DNA from: Canna indica
Lineage: Eukaryota > Streptophyta > Magnoliopsida > Zingiberales > Cannaceae
Reading direction: 5' to 3'
NCBI GenBank assembly: GCA_034359265.1
Contig: CP136890.1
Location: forward strand, 98,481,501 to 98,545,500
Length of the DNA stretch: 64,000 nt
Positions 48,101 through 60,074 of the stretch are shown here, in pieces. Positions within the stretch are counted from its first letter, which is position 1, and each line of letters opens with the position of its first letter. The notes beneath the pieces are model-generated. The model saw only the letters and a program-made list of their open reading frames with translations. It searched no databases and was not told the origin of the DNA. The translations under genes were made by a program, and so were the position numbers.

Positions 48101-49832
48101 CAAAGCAAGTTAAGAGGAGGAACAGATTAATCCCATTTGTGCAAAAATGACGAATTGCAATGTGCTGGTCCAACTTAAATTTGAAGTTTTTCCTCAGTTG
48201 TAGATTAAGACCCGTAGTCATTTGTCTTTAATGTTTGGTTCTTATTAGGTAGAATGTTAACAGTTTATCCAAAGTCACTATTTGCATTGTCATAGAAATA
48301 TATGCAAAGGTGCGTTCTTCGTATAATTGCCATGTTTTTTTCCAAATGCTTATTGTATGTTTTTTAGACTGTTAATGCAGTACAGTACAATTTTGCTGTT
48401 CTTCATGTGTACATTTGTTATTTTTTCCAGTTTAGTCATTTCTCATTTTTCTTGTAGGCTGTTATGTATATTCTTTGCTTTCGCATGAGACAAATCTTGG
48501 ATGCTCCGGACCTGAAACAGTTGCTTGTTCATATGCCTCTGGTTTCAATCGTGTATCATGGGACCTTGGATCCTCTCAAGGTAAGAGGAAATTCGTATCC
48601 TTTCGCTCTATGATAAGGATGACTGATAATAAATCATTGTAAAAAAAATTCTGCTTTTTTCCGTACCATGATTAAGTTGTTGGGTTGTTAACTTATGGGC
48701 CATTCTTTGTACGGACATATAAATTGATCAGTAGACTGATATTTTTGCCATCGGGGTGGAGTAAAGAAGTTTATTATATGTGATTGACGGCTCAACTTTT
48801 GGCATACTAGAACCATTCAAAAGGTGCTTATTTATATTGAAACAGTCCAAATTATTGAGTATAAAAGCAACTAGCGAAACAAAGAGAGAGGAAGAGGGTT
48901 GTGCATGACAACATGACACGCCAAGAAGTTGAACTTTTTTTCCAGCCTTTGGCTAACAGTGCATTAGACATTATGTCCATTTGTGTGCAAGAGGGCTGGA
49001 CAAACATAGCCCTAGAAACTCTATGAAACTCTTAATATTGTTGATGGTCTTGCCTTATGCAGTAGCTGATTTATGTTACATCTGTTTGTAGACTGCACAC
49101 GCTCTAATATCATTTTGCTTATGCATAATGCAGGCATGTTTGCCCTCAATTGTTCAAGAGTTCCTGAGACAAGCAAAGGCTGCTCGGCTTTTTAATGTTC
49201 CAGCACCATACGTTTATGCGAACTCACATGAATCTGAATTCTCCAAGGCTTTTGGAGGAATTGAGCGGTTGGACATGTTCTTCCCATTTGATCCGTATTT
49301 ACTAAAGGAGTCCGACAGGTTTGCCCTTGTTAATTATAATAACTTATTTTTGAGAAATTTTATATCATATGTTTGGAAAAAACATGTTTCGGAATCATGT
49401 TGTCCCCAAATGTCTTTATGGATTATAACAACTTAACTAGCCACTCGAGTCTATCTTATTTTCAAAATTTCTAGTTATGATGATTCTATAATCTATTTGA
49501 CTATGGCTTTTATTTGCTTTTTCTTTTGAAGATTTATCAGGCCCAACTTTGAGTTCTGGTCGATGGTGAAGACTACATATAGCAACTTCAACAGCGATGA
49601 TGAGGATGTGTTTGATGACCTTGATGACACCCCCAACTACCCTGACAGTGCTGGTGGTTTCGAAGGGAATGATGATTTAGACATTGATGAGGCTGAGGAT
49701 GAGGACGACCTTGAGTATTCTTTGAACAAGATGTCGATTACTCCTAAGCCTTCTGCCTTCATAGCCACCAACTTCGACCGGACTTTGCGGATGCCTGCAA
49801 GAATCAGACCATCAACAAGTCCCAATTTTTAG
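42131..49832 (+). CDS. RRN3: RNA polymerase I initiation factor RRN3 (TIF-IA)
   Basis: Fifteen coding exons: 42131-42229, 42817-42921, 43005-43076, 43176-43247, 43326-43562, 45354-45464, 45550-45663, 45787-45876, 46799-46867, 46989-47095, 47518-47601, 47678-47774, 48458-48580, 49134-49318, 49532-49832. They join to 1866 nt (621 residues), close to the usual family length. RRN3 bridges Pol I and core promoter factors at rDNA in the nucleolus. Family landmarks are the helical-repeat body, MIVPFVEFVLGLE followed by LLAKVIDLLTELDVNITWDDI (196-240), FLMFYACSLD, and FNVPAPYVYANSHESEF before LDMFFPFDPYLL. An acidic segment runs at about 544-590. A non-coding exon 41416 or earlier to 41557 splices to 42096. 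Its frame from ATG 41416 is open through the junction and would add 59 N-terminal residues, so the start is the main uncertainty. The 1.8-kb intron after exon 5 holds a probable solo LTR. Confidence 0.92.
43768..44483 (+). mobile_element. Probable solo LTR in an RRN3 intron
   Basis: A 716-bp block less AT-rich than the surrounding intron starts TGTCACGGGCC and ends CCCTAACA, that is TG...CA with TGT/ACA ends. It is flanked by ATAG on both sides (43764-43767 and 44484-44487). A TATAAAAT motif is near 43839. There is no primer site, polypurine tract or coding region, as expected after recombination between two LTRs. Orientation is tentative, and a 4-bp duplication is short for this class. Confidence 0.5.
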
Positions 49833-50723
49833 TCATACCTTCAGTTTTTTTTATCAGAATATCATTTCTCTCCTAGACGAGGGTTGTTAACCACCAAAGA
49901 GCAACACAAAAGATGAAAAGAAACAAGATTAAGGCGCCACCGGACCTAATTCAGGGTTGATCATACTACTAGCTAGATCACTTGTAATATTACTTTTGTT
50001 TTTTTTTTTTATTTCACCTAGTTTTATATGGGGGTAGGCAGGCCTTATGTAAAGTGGAATGATTGGTGCAATTTTGTTACGTTATATTCTTTGCGAGGGA
50101 TTACTATAAAGCTGTCATATGTAAGACAAACGTTTAATGTGCAAGGCATTTGTATTAAGCCAAGAGTTCCGTATGTAAGATGGAAAAACTCACCCACAAT
50201 CCAAAGCTCACTTCAAGGATGATGGAGCTTTAAAGGTGAAATGGCTGTATATTTTGAATGGTATTTATTATTCATTGCCGTTCATAATGAAATATTTGGC
50301 CGTCCCACGTGCTTAATATAACTCGCTCTTACAAAATAATAAATTGATTCGTACAGAAGCGTTCATATTTAACTTCATATAATTCTGCACTGTTGCTGGA
50401 AGTACGCCGATCTCTTTAGCCAAAACTCATGCATATGGAGCCGTCTCAATTACTTGCAGTGACCAGAATGTTGAATGCGCGGGCGATGTATATATCATTA
50501 CATCCCGGTGCTTCTCTAAAGCCGAGCCCAGTCGTTAAACAAATTAACAATGTCATCGTGGCTATCATTGTCATTTAAAGAACACACATTTGTAATAAAC
50601 AACTGTTATTTATTGCAATCGCGAAGGCAGACCGAGCCTACAACGAATTCACTGGGATCGAGTGCATGAATCATGGACTCATTCCACCCACACGGTTCAA
50701 TCCATGATGGTTGCCATCCACCC
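49833..50723. other. RRN3 3' region and expansin promoter
   Basis: The RRN3 3' UTR probably runs to about 50290. No gene lies between the two. The last about 250 bp before the TATA motif are the likely expansin promoter. Confidence 0.5.
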
Positions 50724-50731
50724 TTATAAAC
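50724..50731 (+). promoter_or_regulatory. TATA box of the expansin gene
   Basis: TTATAAAC at about 235 bp upstream of the expansin ATG, in a CACCCTTATAAACGAGG context. It would give a leader of about 200 nt. Confidence 0.5.
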
Positions 50732-50961
50732 GAGGAGAAGAAGATGAAGAAGAGGAGAGACCTCTTTCCTGTTCATTAAAAGAGATCATTATAATCCCAA
50801 TAAAGCAGCAAAAGGAGCAACTCACTGTCCCCCTCATCGGACTCATCACTTATTTTATAATCCTTTCCTTGGTCTTTCCTCAGCTCGCATAGTCTCGCAA
50901 AAAGAGCTTGTTGACCCAACAAAGTTACAAAGCACCGTTCCCTTCCCGAGCCAAAGCAGTG

Positions 50962-53029
50962 ATGGATTCCCCTCTCTGCTGCAGCAGGCTTCTTTTCTCC
51001 TTCCTCTTCCTCTTCCTCTCCTTCCTCAACTATTACCACAGCAACCCTCAGATACTGGCGGCTGCAGTAGGCGTCATCAGCCAGGAAAATGGCTATGGAG
51101 AGTGGAGGTCGGCCACTGCCACATTCACCAGAGGAACTGCCACTGCTACTGGTATTATACGTTCTCTGCTTTATCCACTAATTATTCGCAGCATGTCAGT
51201 TGTATGCGGAAGGGATGAGAACGAGTAGTAGAAATAATTGCTTTGTGCAGTGCGAGGAGGTGCTTGTGGCTTCGGAGACCTTCGCAAGTCCGGCTACGGC
51301 ATGAACAGCGCCGCCGTGAGCAGCGCGCTGTTTGCAAGAGGGGGCGCCTGCGGCGGCTGCTTCGAGCTCAGGTGCGTGGACCACATCCTTTGGTGCCTCA
51401 ACGGGAGCCCCTCTGTCGTCGTCACGGCAACGGACTTCTGCGCTCCCAACTACGGACTTCCCGGCGACGACGGGGGGTGGTGTAATTACCCCAGGGAGCA
51501 CTTCGAGATGTCGGAGGCTGCCTTCGTGCAGATTGCGAGGAGGAAAGCCGACGTCGTACCTGTTCAATACAGAAGGTTGGAATTCTGGCCTCAACTATTT
51601 ATTTCCATTTATTGAATTGAACTGATACAAATATAATTATCAAGCAAACGTAAAATTCTAGATTCAGTGATATGCAGATAGTGAATGATAGAGAAACTAA
51701 CATAGGGATCAACACTAGCGTTACCATTGTTGGAAAAAAAAGATTGCTTGCTCAGAAGACACGATGATTCATGTAAACAGTACTGCGATAATAAGCTGTG
51801 AAGTTCGGAAAAACTTATATGGACAGCTGCCCAAAGAAATTTCTATGGACGACTGGACATGTGCTTTGACAGAATGAGAGAATGGATATGATTAAATGAA
51901 TATGAATATGAATTCATGTTCATTCCTTTTCTACCATGTTCACTCGTTCATCTATTTTCGAGAAGTTCCAACTATGGATGTTGCCCTCATCTTTGTGGTC
52001 TGTTTGAGGCTATATCTTTAGTTATAGCAAGGTCATAGATTTATTTTTCATTCTTTGAAGTAAGAATTTCTTAGCTGGTAAGCCTTTGCGTAAAAGCAAG
52101 GTCTTGTGGTTGAATCCTGCCTTCATTATTTCATCCTTTGCAAAAAGAAATTAATCAATTCATAGGGGTCTTATGGTTGAATCCCGTCTTCATCATTTCA
52201 TACCTCGGGAAAAGAAATTAATTAATCAACTCCTCCCACCATTGTAAACATGTTAGACCATCAAATGCTGGTCCAAGAAAAGATAAAAGATAAAAAGGTG
52301 GAGGGATGCCATGTTATTGGAAATGATTCATTGACCATCTCGCAAAACTATTAACTATCCAGGCTCTAGTCTGTTGATAGTAAACTCTTACCTAGTGTAG
52401 AATGGATTTGTCCCTTTATGAGCATCACCCATCAAGTAGCATACTGTGTTCATTTATCCCCAACACAATTTATTTGCTCCTGATGAAGTAATAGGATAAG
52501 ACGAGTTTTATGTATAAGATGTGATCACTGATCAGTATTTGCTTGTCATGTCTTTCCTAGCACATGTGCATGATTATGAAACTAGACATGAGGAAAGTCT
52601 GTGTGCAAGGTTATGATACCTTTTCGGTGCACTCTCAAATTGAGAAAATGAAGTAGCAATGGTTTCATGAAGCTGACTTGAGTTTTGCCCATACCATTGC
52701 CTTGGTGCAGGGTGCAGTGTGAAAGAATTGGAGGGATGAGGTTCACAATTACAGGGAAATCCTTCTTCCACCAAGTGCTTATCTCCAATGTGGGTTCAGA
52801 TGGTGAAATTGCAGCAGTTAAGGTAAAAGGATCAAGAACAGGATGGATACCTATGGGACGAAACTGGGGGCAGAACTGGCAGTGCGAGGCAGATCTGCGA
52901 GATCAACCTTTGTCTTTTGAGATCACCAGCAGCAGGGGAAGAACAATAACGTCCTATAATGTTGCGCCCTCAAGCTGGCAATTCGGGCAGACCTTTGAAG
53001 GAAAGCAGTTCCAGCAATACAGAGATTAG
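50962..53029 (+). CDS. EXPA: Alpha-expansin
   Basis: Three exons (50962-51151, 51251-51575, 52711-53029) encode 277 residues. Expansins loosen the cell wall non-enzymatically at acidic pH. The signal peptide is hydrophobic (about 1-35). Domain 1 (GH45-like, about 48-172) has GGACGFGDL, the eight-cysteine pattern and the alpha-type insertion WCLNGSPS (111-118) with TATDFC. Domain 2 (about 180-275) has [15 protein letters not shown] and ends [12 protein letters not shown]. The motif normally written HFD reads His147-Phe148-Glu149, a conservative change at a key acidic residue. The frame is open 54 bases upstream, but only via TTG, so the ATG before MDSPLCC is the start. Both introns are at the positions usual for the family, and the second is long (1135 bp). 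Exon 2 is GC-rich. The subgroup was not determined. Confidence 0.94.
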
Positions 53030-53339
53030 AGTTCCAGCATGCAGACAAGTGAGCATGACTGAAATTAGCAAGCACATTTCAGAATCATTATAAGTTTTCT
53101 ATTATTTTGAGAATGGAGAGGAAATTGTTTAGAGGTACAAATAGAACGAAAAAGAAAAAGAAAACTGGATTTTTTTTTTGAAGCTCAAATCAATATCATG
53201 TAAGAAACACGCGATGTGAAGATAAAAGTATCATACCGCAAGAAGACTTTCTCGAGCCATGGTCCAATTCCACCAATGCAAGGAACTGCATTCTCTAGTG
53301 TTGTGGCAGTCTGTGTTAATAGATTAGTCTTGGATCTAA

Positions 53340-53640
53340 CTCCACCCTAAAAGTTAGCTCAAGGGGGAGGATTGTCCAATCTATTTAAATCTTGCTCCAC
53401 AACCTTAAGCAATGTGAGACTTTAACACACTCCCCTCATGCTCATGATTGGACATCAACCATATCTAGAGCGTGGAGGTTTGCAGGTGATCCAATATCAA
53501 TCACAGGTTTGACTCTGATACTATTAAAAAATTTGTTGGCCTATATACACCCCAAAAGCTAGCTCTAGGGAAGGATTGATCAATCTATTTAAAGACTATC
53601 TTGATCACAATCTTAAGCAACATAGGGCTTTAAGGGCCTG
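53340..53640 (+). repeat. Pair of about 85-bp direct repeats
   Basis: The segments 53341-53430 and 53541-53635 are diverged direct copies, sharing AAAAG(T/C)TAGCTC, GG(A)AGGATTG and CAATCTATTTAAA followed by an AACCTTAAGCAA-type end. The second copy adjoins the MITE at 53634. Function unknown; probably a dispersed repeat. Confidence 0.5.
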
Positions 53641-54103
53641 TTTGGTACATTTTATAGTACTAGCATGTATAGTACTGGTCTAACTTGTGTAATGTAATGT
53701 AATATAATACAATGTAATTGATCACAATCTTAAGCAACATAGAACTTTAAGAGCTTGTTTGGTACATTGTATAGTAATGGTTTAACTTGTATAATGCAAT
53801 GCAATGCAATACAATATAATTATAAGTATATAATATATTTTATTATTAAAATTATTTCATAAATTAAAATTATTTTTTAATATTTTATATTTTTTTTTAA
53901 TTTTTGGCCGGGGGTAAAATGGGTATTCAAAATATTGAAGATTCTAGTGCAGGCTAATGAAGAACTTTGGGAGTATATTACTAATACAGCTTATGAGGTA
54001 CTATTTTTAGTGTAGATATCACTTAATACCCTTATAGTATTATAGTGTTATAGTATTATCATAATACTATACAGAAGACTTATACAAGATACCAAACGGG
54101 CCC
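53634..54103. mobile_element. Tourist-like MITE (PIF/Harbinger type) with TAA duplication
   Basis: The left end is GGGCCTGTTTGGTAC and the right end, in reverse complement, GGGCCCGTTTGGTATC. TAA flanks both sides (53631-53633 and 54104-54106). The interior is AT-rich with no frame. The left end and about 33 bp of flanking DNA are repeated 117 bp downstream (53601 and 53718 start the two copies), so the junction was tandemly duplicated after insertion. Confidence 0.75.
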
Positions 54104-54106
54104 TAA

Positions 54107-57100
54107 GAGCCTATTTGTTATGGAAAAATGGTCATATATTACCGGACTTGTTATCACTCCTTCACTAATGTTGTCCTTAAACACTAAACACAGAAATGGG
54201 GTAAAAATAAGTAGCAATCGTGACTGGGAAGGAGGGAGTCATGTCGGGAAAAAAAATGCATGATTGAGAAAGGAGGGGCTGAAGTGAACTCACTCAACAT
54301 TGAAAAGAGGTAAAACAAACTAATTGTACAATAATAAAAGAAAGAGAGAACGGCGGATTGGTAATGCAACTCTAACTGGCTCTCCTATTTCCAGGGCTAT
54401 GATGGTTGCTAACTCTTACTAACAGCAGGGGTTATATATTATATTGTATAAACTTTTGATTCACAATCAACACTATTAGTACATCTGACCTTCTTTTCCT
54501 TTCAATCCCTTTTGACAACTAATCCAACTTCATGTTGTATATTGGCCAAATGATCAGCAACCAGAAGATCATTAATGTGCAATGGCTGAAGCTTCTGTTT
54601 TTCTCATTTAACCTTGGTTTCTTTCATCTGATCAGCATAGATACAAGCCATTATATTAGAACAGAAAATAATGCTAAAAAAGTTGGTTCCAGAAGCATAT
54701 TGCTTGATGTTGGATTACCTGAAACCTGCATTATATCAGATAGATACTGTTCAACTTCGTTTTGTTCCTTCCTGAGTTGTGTACTTCTGCAGCAGGCTCA
54801 TTTTGAGTGATCTATTGTAAATTGACCATCAGGAGCCCAAGCTATTGGAGTATGTGAGTATTTAAGTTGAAGAGCTCAGTTAAGCCTTTGAAAGGTAGCA
54901 AAGGAAGAATAAAAGATGAAAGGGCATGGTTGTAAATAAAAGGCCACGGGTAAGTTGGTTGACGCAAGGGTGTAGATGTAATTTCACTTTAAAATTCAAA
55001 GGTGTATATAAGCCAAAGCGCGATGATTATAGGGTTAATCTTTTTTCCTTCGATTTTTTCCCTCCGTTTTTGGTTTTCATAGAGACTGTTGGCTGCGACT
55101 AAGCAGCTTATTGTTTTGTTGAGCGATTGCTCCTTCACATGAAATGAGAGATGATCTTTTGGCTCTCAATAATTTTTGTTCTTAGCTCAATGTTATGCAG
55201 GAATCTCAACACAAGCTTGTTCATCAGAAGACTGCAATTTAAAACCCCATAGAATTCTCAAACGAGACTGAAATAGCTAAAAAAAACATCCAATAAACTC
55301 AATACTGCATGTTTGATGATGCGATCCAAATGATTTAGTTAGAAATTTGTTTGATGATGCGATCCAAATGATTTAGTTAGAATTTTTTTTTGATACAATC
55401 AGAATAAATTAAGATGGTACGACACTTCAATATCAGGGTAAGTTTGTTAACAAAATCAAGATAATGCCAGAGAAGTAAAAGACAACAAAATCCCCAAGAA
55501 AAAAAAGATATTACTATCAAACAAATTATCATCATCACAAAATTAGATAAGTAAAAATAATTTTGCGTTTGCTAACACATGGTCCTGAACTCTCGATGGA
55601 CTTTCATACATTAGAAAATATAATTGAAACATCTAGTAACCTCACTAGATGTCACTTACACCTACTGCAGACTAAAGCAGCTCATGACTGCTAATGCTGC
55701 CATCAGATATATGTCCATTTTCTAGAACGCTGAATGGCAGCTTGCTTCAGCAACATTCCACCTACATTTACAGATAAGAAAGCAATCTGAAAAAGCAAAA
55801 GGGTGATGCCTATACTTTTCTCACATGTCATTAAATGATTAATAGACCCAGGAAGTAAAATGAATTTTATTGATCAACGGAGACAGAATTCTATTTAGGC
55901 ATACAAAACTGGTATAGTGATAATAAGCTGAGTAAATTTGGCATGAAAGTAGGGCTACTCCAATAGAACCAGTTAATTAGTTGAACTATCAGGATTACAG
56001 ATAGTTCTGATACAGCCAAAAAAATTCAAAAGGAAAACATCAATTTCGTGGAAACTGCATAGAAATCTGAGGCATGATTGGATTGCTTGGTAAGGGACAC
56101 CCTTTCTCCTTAGAACCCACTAAAGAACATTCTCTCGTGCAGGAATAGTTATTTCTTCATCCCTTTTCTTGTTGGTCTGTTTATTTGTTTTTAACTTTTT
56201 GTTACTTCGAGACCCAAAACTGTTCTCCAAATGGTAAGTTAATAAATTTTGCAACAGTGTCTATCTCTCACCAACATCCTCTGCAGCCTTATTACAATCT
56301 TCACCATGAAACTTGATGCCTGGTGAGGACAATGCAACAGTTTTCACTTTGTGAATATGACATTATGGCTTGTACTGTAAAGTTATATATATTCTACTAA
56401 TAATTTGGTGATACCCACAGAAAGAAGAGCACCGGAATCCTTGAGCTAAGGAAAACAAACAAAAAAGTGAAATAACCTCCCATCATTTATCTTGTGATTA
56501 CTGATCAGTACGAGGTAAATGTCCTCCTGACTTGGGAATGAGTCCTTCGAGAGTTTACGAATGGTCAGCAAGCTACCTTTCCCATGCTGGGTGAAGTGAA
56601 TGCTAGCTGGTGCAGTCCCTTGCTATCTTGATCAATTAGGGGATCGCAGAAATAATAATCATATCAACTAGGAGTAGTAAATCTCATTACCCACCTTGCA
56701 TTCTGTGAATTTGTTCACCGTCAAGGCATGAACATGGAAGGAGAAGATAAAGAAAAGTATAATCCATTAATGAATCGATGATGCAGCAAAAATAGTTGGA
56801 CCGAGGAAAATGAACATCTAACTGATAACACATTGTGTGAAAACAGGAGCATATCGGACCAACATGCTCCGTGCTCACTGACAGTAGGCATGCATGCTCT
56901 AGCAAACAAGCAAATTAGTTCTTTATCGGCACGTCGAAGTTCTTAACCTCTTGTTGAAACTATTCAACTGAAGCCAAAGTAAGGTTTTAACAAACAAAGT
57001 AATGATGCAGAGAAATCCGTATCACGTCTACTAAGAAACATCGTGAGTAGTTCCTTGTCCGGCTAAGTTTTAGTAAGAGCACCAAAGAAAGATTTTAATC

Positions 57101-57141
57101 TAGGAAATCAGCAAGCAAATCTTAACAGTGGCGAAGCTCAC
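54107..57141. other. Gene-free stretch
   Basis: Three kilobases with only short frames (at most 92 codons) and no family match. A 29-bp tandem repeat unit (TTTGATGATGCGATCCAAAT type) occurs twice at 55311-55378. Parts near 55650-57100 may be downstream exons or 3' UTR of the minus-strand gene whose coding exon is at 57142-57329, but I could not assemble them. Confidence 0.45.
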
Positions 57142-57329
57142 CATGTTGAAGAGGATTTAGGATGGGGACAGAACCTTCCTCGGGTTTCCTTCTTCTTCTT
57201 CTTCGGACTGGGTTTGGTCGAGGGCATGTAACTGATCAGTTCCCATTCTTCGAGGAGAGCAAATACCTTATTGATATAAGGGACATCCCAACTGGCCGCT
57301 GCTGGCATCGATGAACTGATCTTCGCCAT
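57142..57329 (-). CDS. Possible coding exon, unrecognised, divergent from the ARID gene
   Basis: A minus-strand frame starts at an ATG in good context (GGTTCATGGCG) and reads 63 codons. It begins MAKISSSMPAAASWDVPYIN and contains a Lys-rich stretch (SPKKKKKETRGR), possibly a nuclear signal. The frame is also open upstream to an acceptor-like TTATTAG near 57363, adding TSDFDSVIGGF. At its lower end, ACATG|GTGAGC is a good splice donor that would remove the stop, so this is probably one exon of a larger gene. I recognise no family. The divergent ARID leader starts about 650 bp away. Confidence 0.3.
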
Positions 57330-57363
57330 GAACCCTCCGATGACCGAGTCGAAATCCGACGTC

Positions 57364-58661
57364 TAATAACCGCGGCAGGAATCTTTGCTCGGGTTCGTGT
57401 ATGTCCATGAGAACCACCCTAGTCCCTAGATGAAGAAGAAACCAAGAAAGTTAAGTTCGTAGGGGCGGAGAAGCAATGTGTAGACGCCGACAAGTAACCC
57501 AGCAGCTAGGAACCGTGATGGTGTAAGAGGAGGCAGTGATTGATGATGTTTCCGGCGAGTCGTGGCTCGTCCGCTGCCGGTAATATACTGGGATTTTGAA
57601 GCGAAAAGACTGGAGCTGGTTCCGGAGGCGGGAGGGGTTCAGTGTCTGTGTCTGTCCGTTACGGGTCATGGATTCGTGGAACGGTCGTATAGTTACCTAC
57701 ATGCGACGGTTCGCAGGGTCTGACTGGCCAAAGAAATGGTAGGGACGCCTTTCATATCGGCGATTCGTGGTACAAAATTAACTCAAAACGGGTCGGATTT
57801 GGGCTACGCAGTCAATGTAGAAGATCCGCGTGTCGCTCGTCTTCTTCTGGTCTTCTCTTCTTGGCGCGGATTCAGATTGCGGTAAGTTGACTGAAGGTAA
57901 TTGTATCCGACAATTGGGCTCGGCTCCGATTTAATTCATATATATTAATCTCCGTCCCCTTCCCCCCTTTCTCTTCCATTTCAAAGGCTAGGGTTTTGGA
58001 GCGAAGCGAAACCCTGAACGCCATTGGAGATCATTCGAAGCTTATCCTGTACGAATTTACCCGCACACGCTTATCACCCTTCACTGTTCGTTTTGGATTC
58101 CGCCGTGGGCGTCTCAAGGCTTGGCATCTCGTGATGACTGAGCTCTTTCGTTCTTCTTTGACCAGGTTTTGTTCCGTTCGATCTATCTGCTTGCTCATGA
58201 TGGAAATTTTGTTGATTCTGAGTAATTTGATTGGAAAATGTTAGTGTTTGTTGATTATACGAGCAAGAATTTCTTCCACGCGTGATGCGTCTTTGTTAGA
58301 CTAGTTGAAAAATCGAGTCTTGGATTTTGTAGTCTTCTGATCGTTTAAGGCTATTGCTTAGCGTATTTTTTTAATCCAGATCGTTAAGAGCCGGGATCGT
58401 TTGGATTTTGCATCATTTTATTTCCTTTTTACTATATCCTTTACATTGTTTCTTCCTTCCTTACAAACATCAATATATCATCCATTTCAAGTCTTCTAAT
58501 GGAGATCTAAAAGAGATTTTGGTAATATACAAATATAGTTTGTCAGAGATTGGATCATGTTGAGTATACCAGTTCTCCATCAAGTTATATAAGTATTTTA
58601 TTTAGTTTATCTTTGTTTCTTGAGCTCTTGGGCATCTAACTAGTTACTGCTGACTGAGCCA
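57364..58661. other. Shared upstream region and first intron of the ARID gene
   Basis: 57670-57960 lies between the two divergent genes and may act as a bidirectional promoter. The ARID leader probably starts near 57980 (GCTAGGGTTTTGG, a telo-box-like motif) and ends at a donor CAG|GTTTTG at 58165. 58166 to about 58655 would be an intron. An unassigned minus-strand frame of 72 codons at 57451-57669 has no recognisable domain. Confidence 0.4.
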
Positions 58662-58768
58662 ATGGCAAACATCAGTCTGGAGCATGAAATGCCTTTCTTA
58701 CTGTAAATGAAGAGTCAGAAGCAAAACTTGAATTTGGGGGGGATCTTCAAACTTTAACTGAGAACCAT

Positions 58769-60074
58769 GTGGGACAACAAAGCTCTCAGCTGACTGTTGA
58801 AGTTGATTTAACTGTTAACTTTGAATTTGCTGATGCATCTGCAGAAGACAATTTGACTAATTCCGATAGGGCTGATGATATGCCCTTGGAGAAGCAAACC
58901 AATGGCACACCCTTGGAAACAGAAATGGTTGGCATGCCCCTGAAGAAGCAAACTGATACTCAAGTCAACTCTGGATCTCTTGACACATCTGTAGAACACA
59001 ATTTGGCTCAGAAATCTGATAAGTCAGATGACATGAACTTAGAGAAGGAAAGTGATGGCGCAACCTTGGAGAAGCAAACAAGTGATCAAGTCATTGCACC
59101 AACGACTGCTATCTCTCCATTTCTAGAACATAATTTGTCTAAGAAGTCTGAAAAGGTTGGTCATACACCCTTGGAGAATCAAATGGATAGCACGCCCTTG
59201 GAAAAGGAAGCCAATGGTGCACCCTTGGACAAGAAAACAGATGAACAAGTTGCCGTGTCAATGTCTGGCATCTCTACATCTGTTGTTACATCCGTTGAAC
59301 ATAATTTGGCTGAGAAATCTAAAGTAGATGATACACTCTTGTTGAAGCAAACTGATAACACAAATTTAGAGAAGGAAGCTGATGCTATATCTTTGGGGAA
59401 GCAAACAGATGATCAAGTCGCTTCTCCAATGGTTGCAAACTCTGCATTTCTTGAGGCCACTTATGAGCAGAATTTGGCTGGGAAATCAGACAAGGCTGAT
59501 GATACACAATCGGAAAAGCAAACCAAAGGCACACTCTGTGGGAAGGAAACTGATGCCACACCCTTTGTGTCGCAAACTGATGTTCAAGCCATTGTTCCAT
59601 TGACTCATTTGAAGACTGATTCTGACCAAAGATGCACTTCTAGAGAAATGAATGAACCTGTGACTCCATTGGAAAATATGACTGGATCAGTGGCTACTGA
59701 CATGAAGGGGCCTCATCCAGAAGATATTCATATCAAAACACCCTTGAAAGAGGATAATACAGGAGAGTACTCAACACCAATTCAGGATTCAAATCGGTCG
59801 TTTATCTTTGAACCTTACTTGGATGGTGATGATTCTGGCTCTGAGGAAGAACAAGCTGCTTTCATGAAGGAGCTGGAGAATTTCTATCGGGAAAGGCGAA
59901 TGGATTTCAAACCACCTAAGTTTTATGGAGAACCACTGAATTGTCTCAGGTAACTCCAGGATAATTCATTTGTTGTTTCCTGGTCTTTCTGCAACATTTA
60001 AACTGCAAAGTGGTTTTGAATTCTTCTTCAACAGGTTGTGGAGAGCAGTTACTAGATTGGGTGGTTATGATCAG
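58769..60074 (+). CDS. ARID-domain DNA-binding protein, 5' part of gene
   Basis: Two exons are readable: one ending at 59949 (TGTCTCAG|GTAACT) and 60035-60074. The rest lies beyond the window. The long frame carries five imperfect tandem repeats of about 45-55 residues (core EHNLAxKSDKxDD, TPLEKQTDGTPLEKEAD, TDDQV) followed by the acidic lead-in DGDDSGSEEEQAAFMKELE. It then has the first half of an ARID domain, NFYRERRMDFKPPKFYGEPL, joined across the intron to LWRAVTRLGGYDQ. This matches the plant ARID3/ARID5-like group, nuclear proteins that bind AT-rich DNA. The start is unresolved: the coordinate given is where the protein-like sequence is securely open, at a GTG codon. The nearest upstream ATG (58662) is in another phase and stops after 14 codons, and the first in-frame ATG is at 58880. 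Confidence 0.8.

Noticed and set aside
50908..50961. Extension of the expansin upstream by 18 codons
   Set aside because: It begins at TTG, not ATG, and would spoil the signal peptide.
51196..51625. Additional frames on both strands over expansin exon 2
   Set aside because: Only one phase has the cysteine pattern and the splice continuity of an expansin. The others are Arg/Ala-rich shadows.
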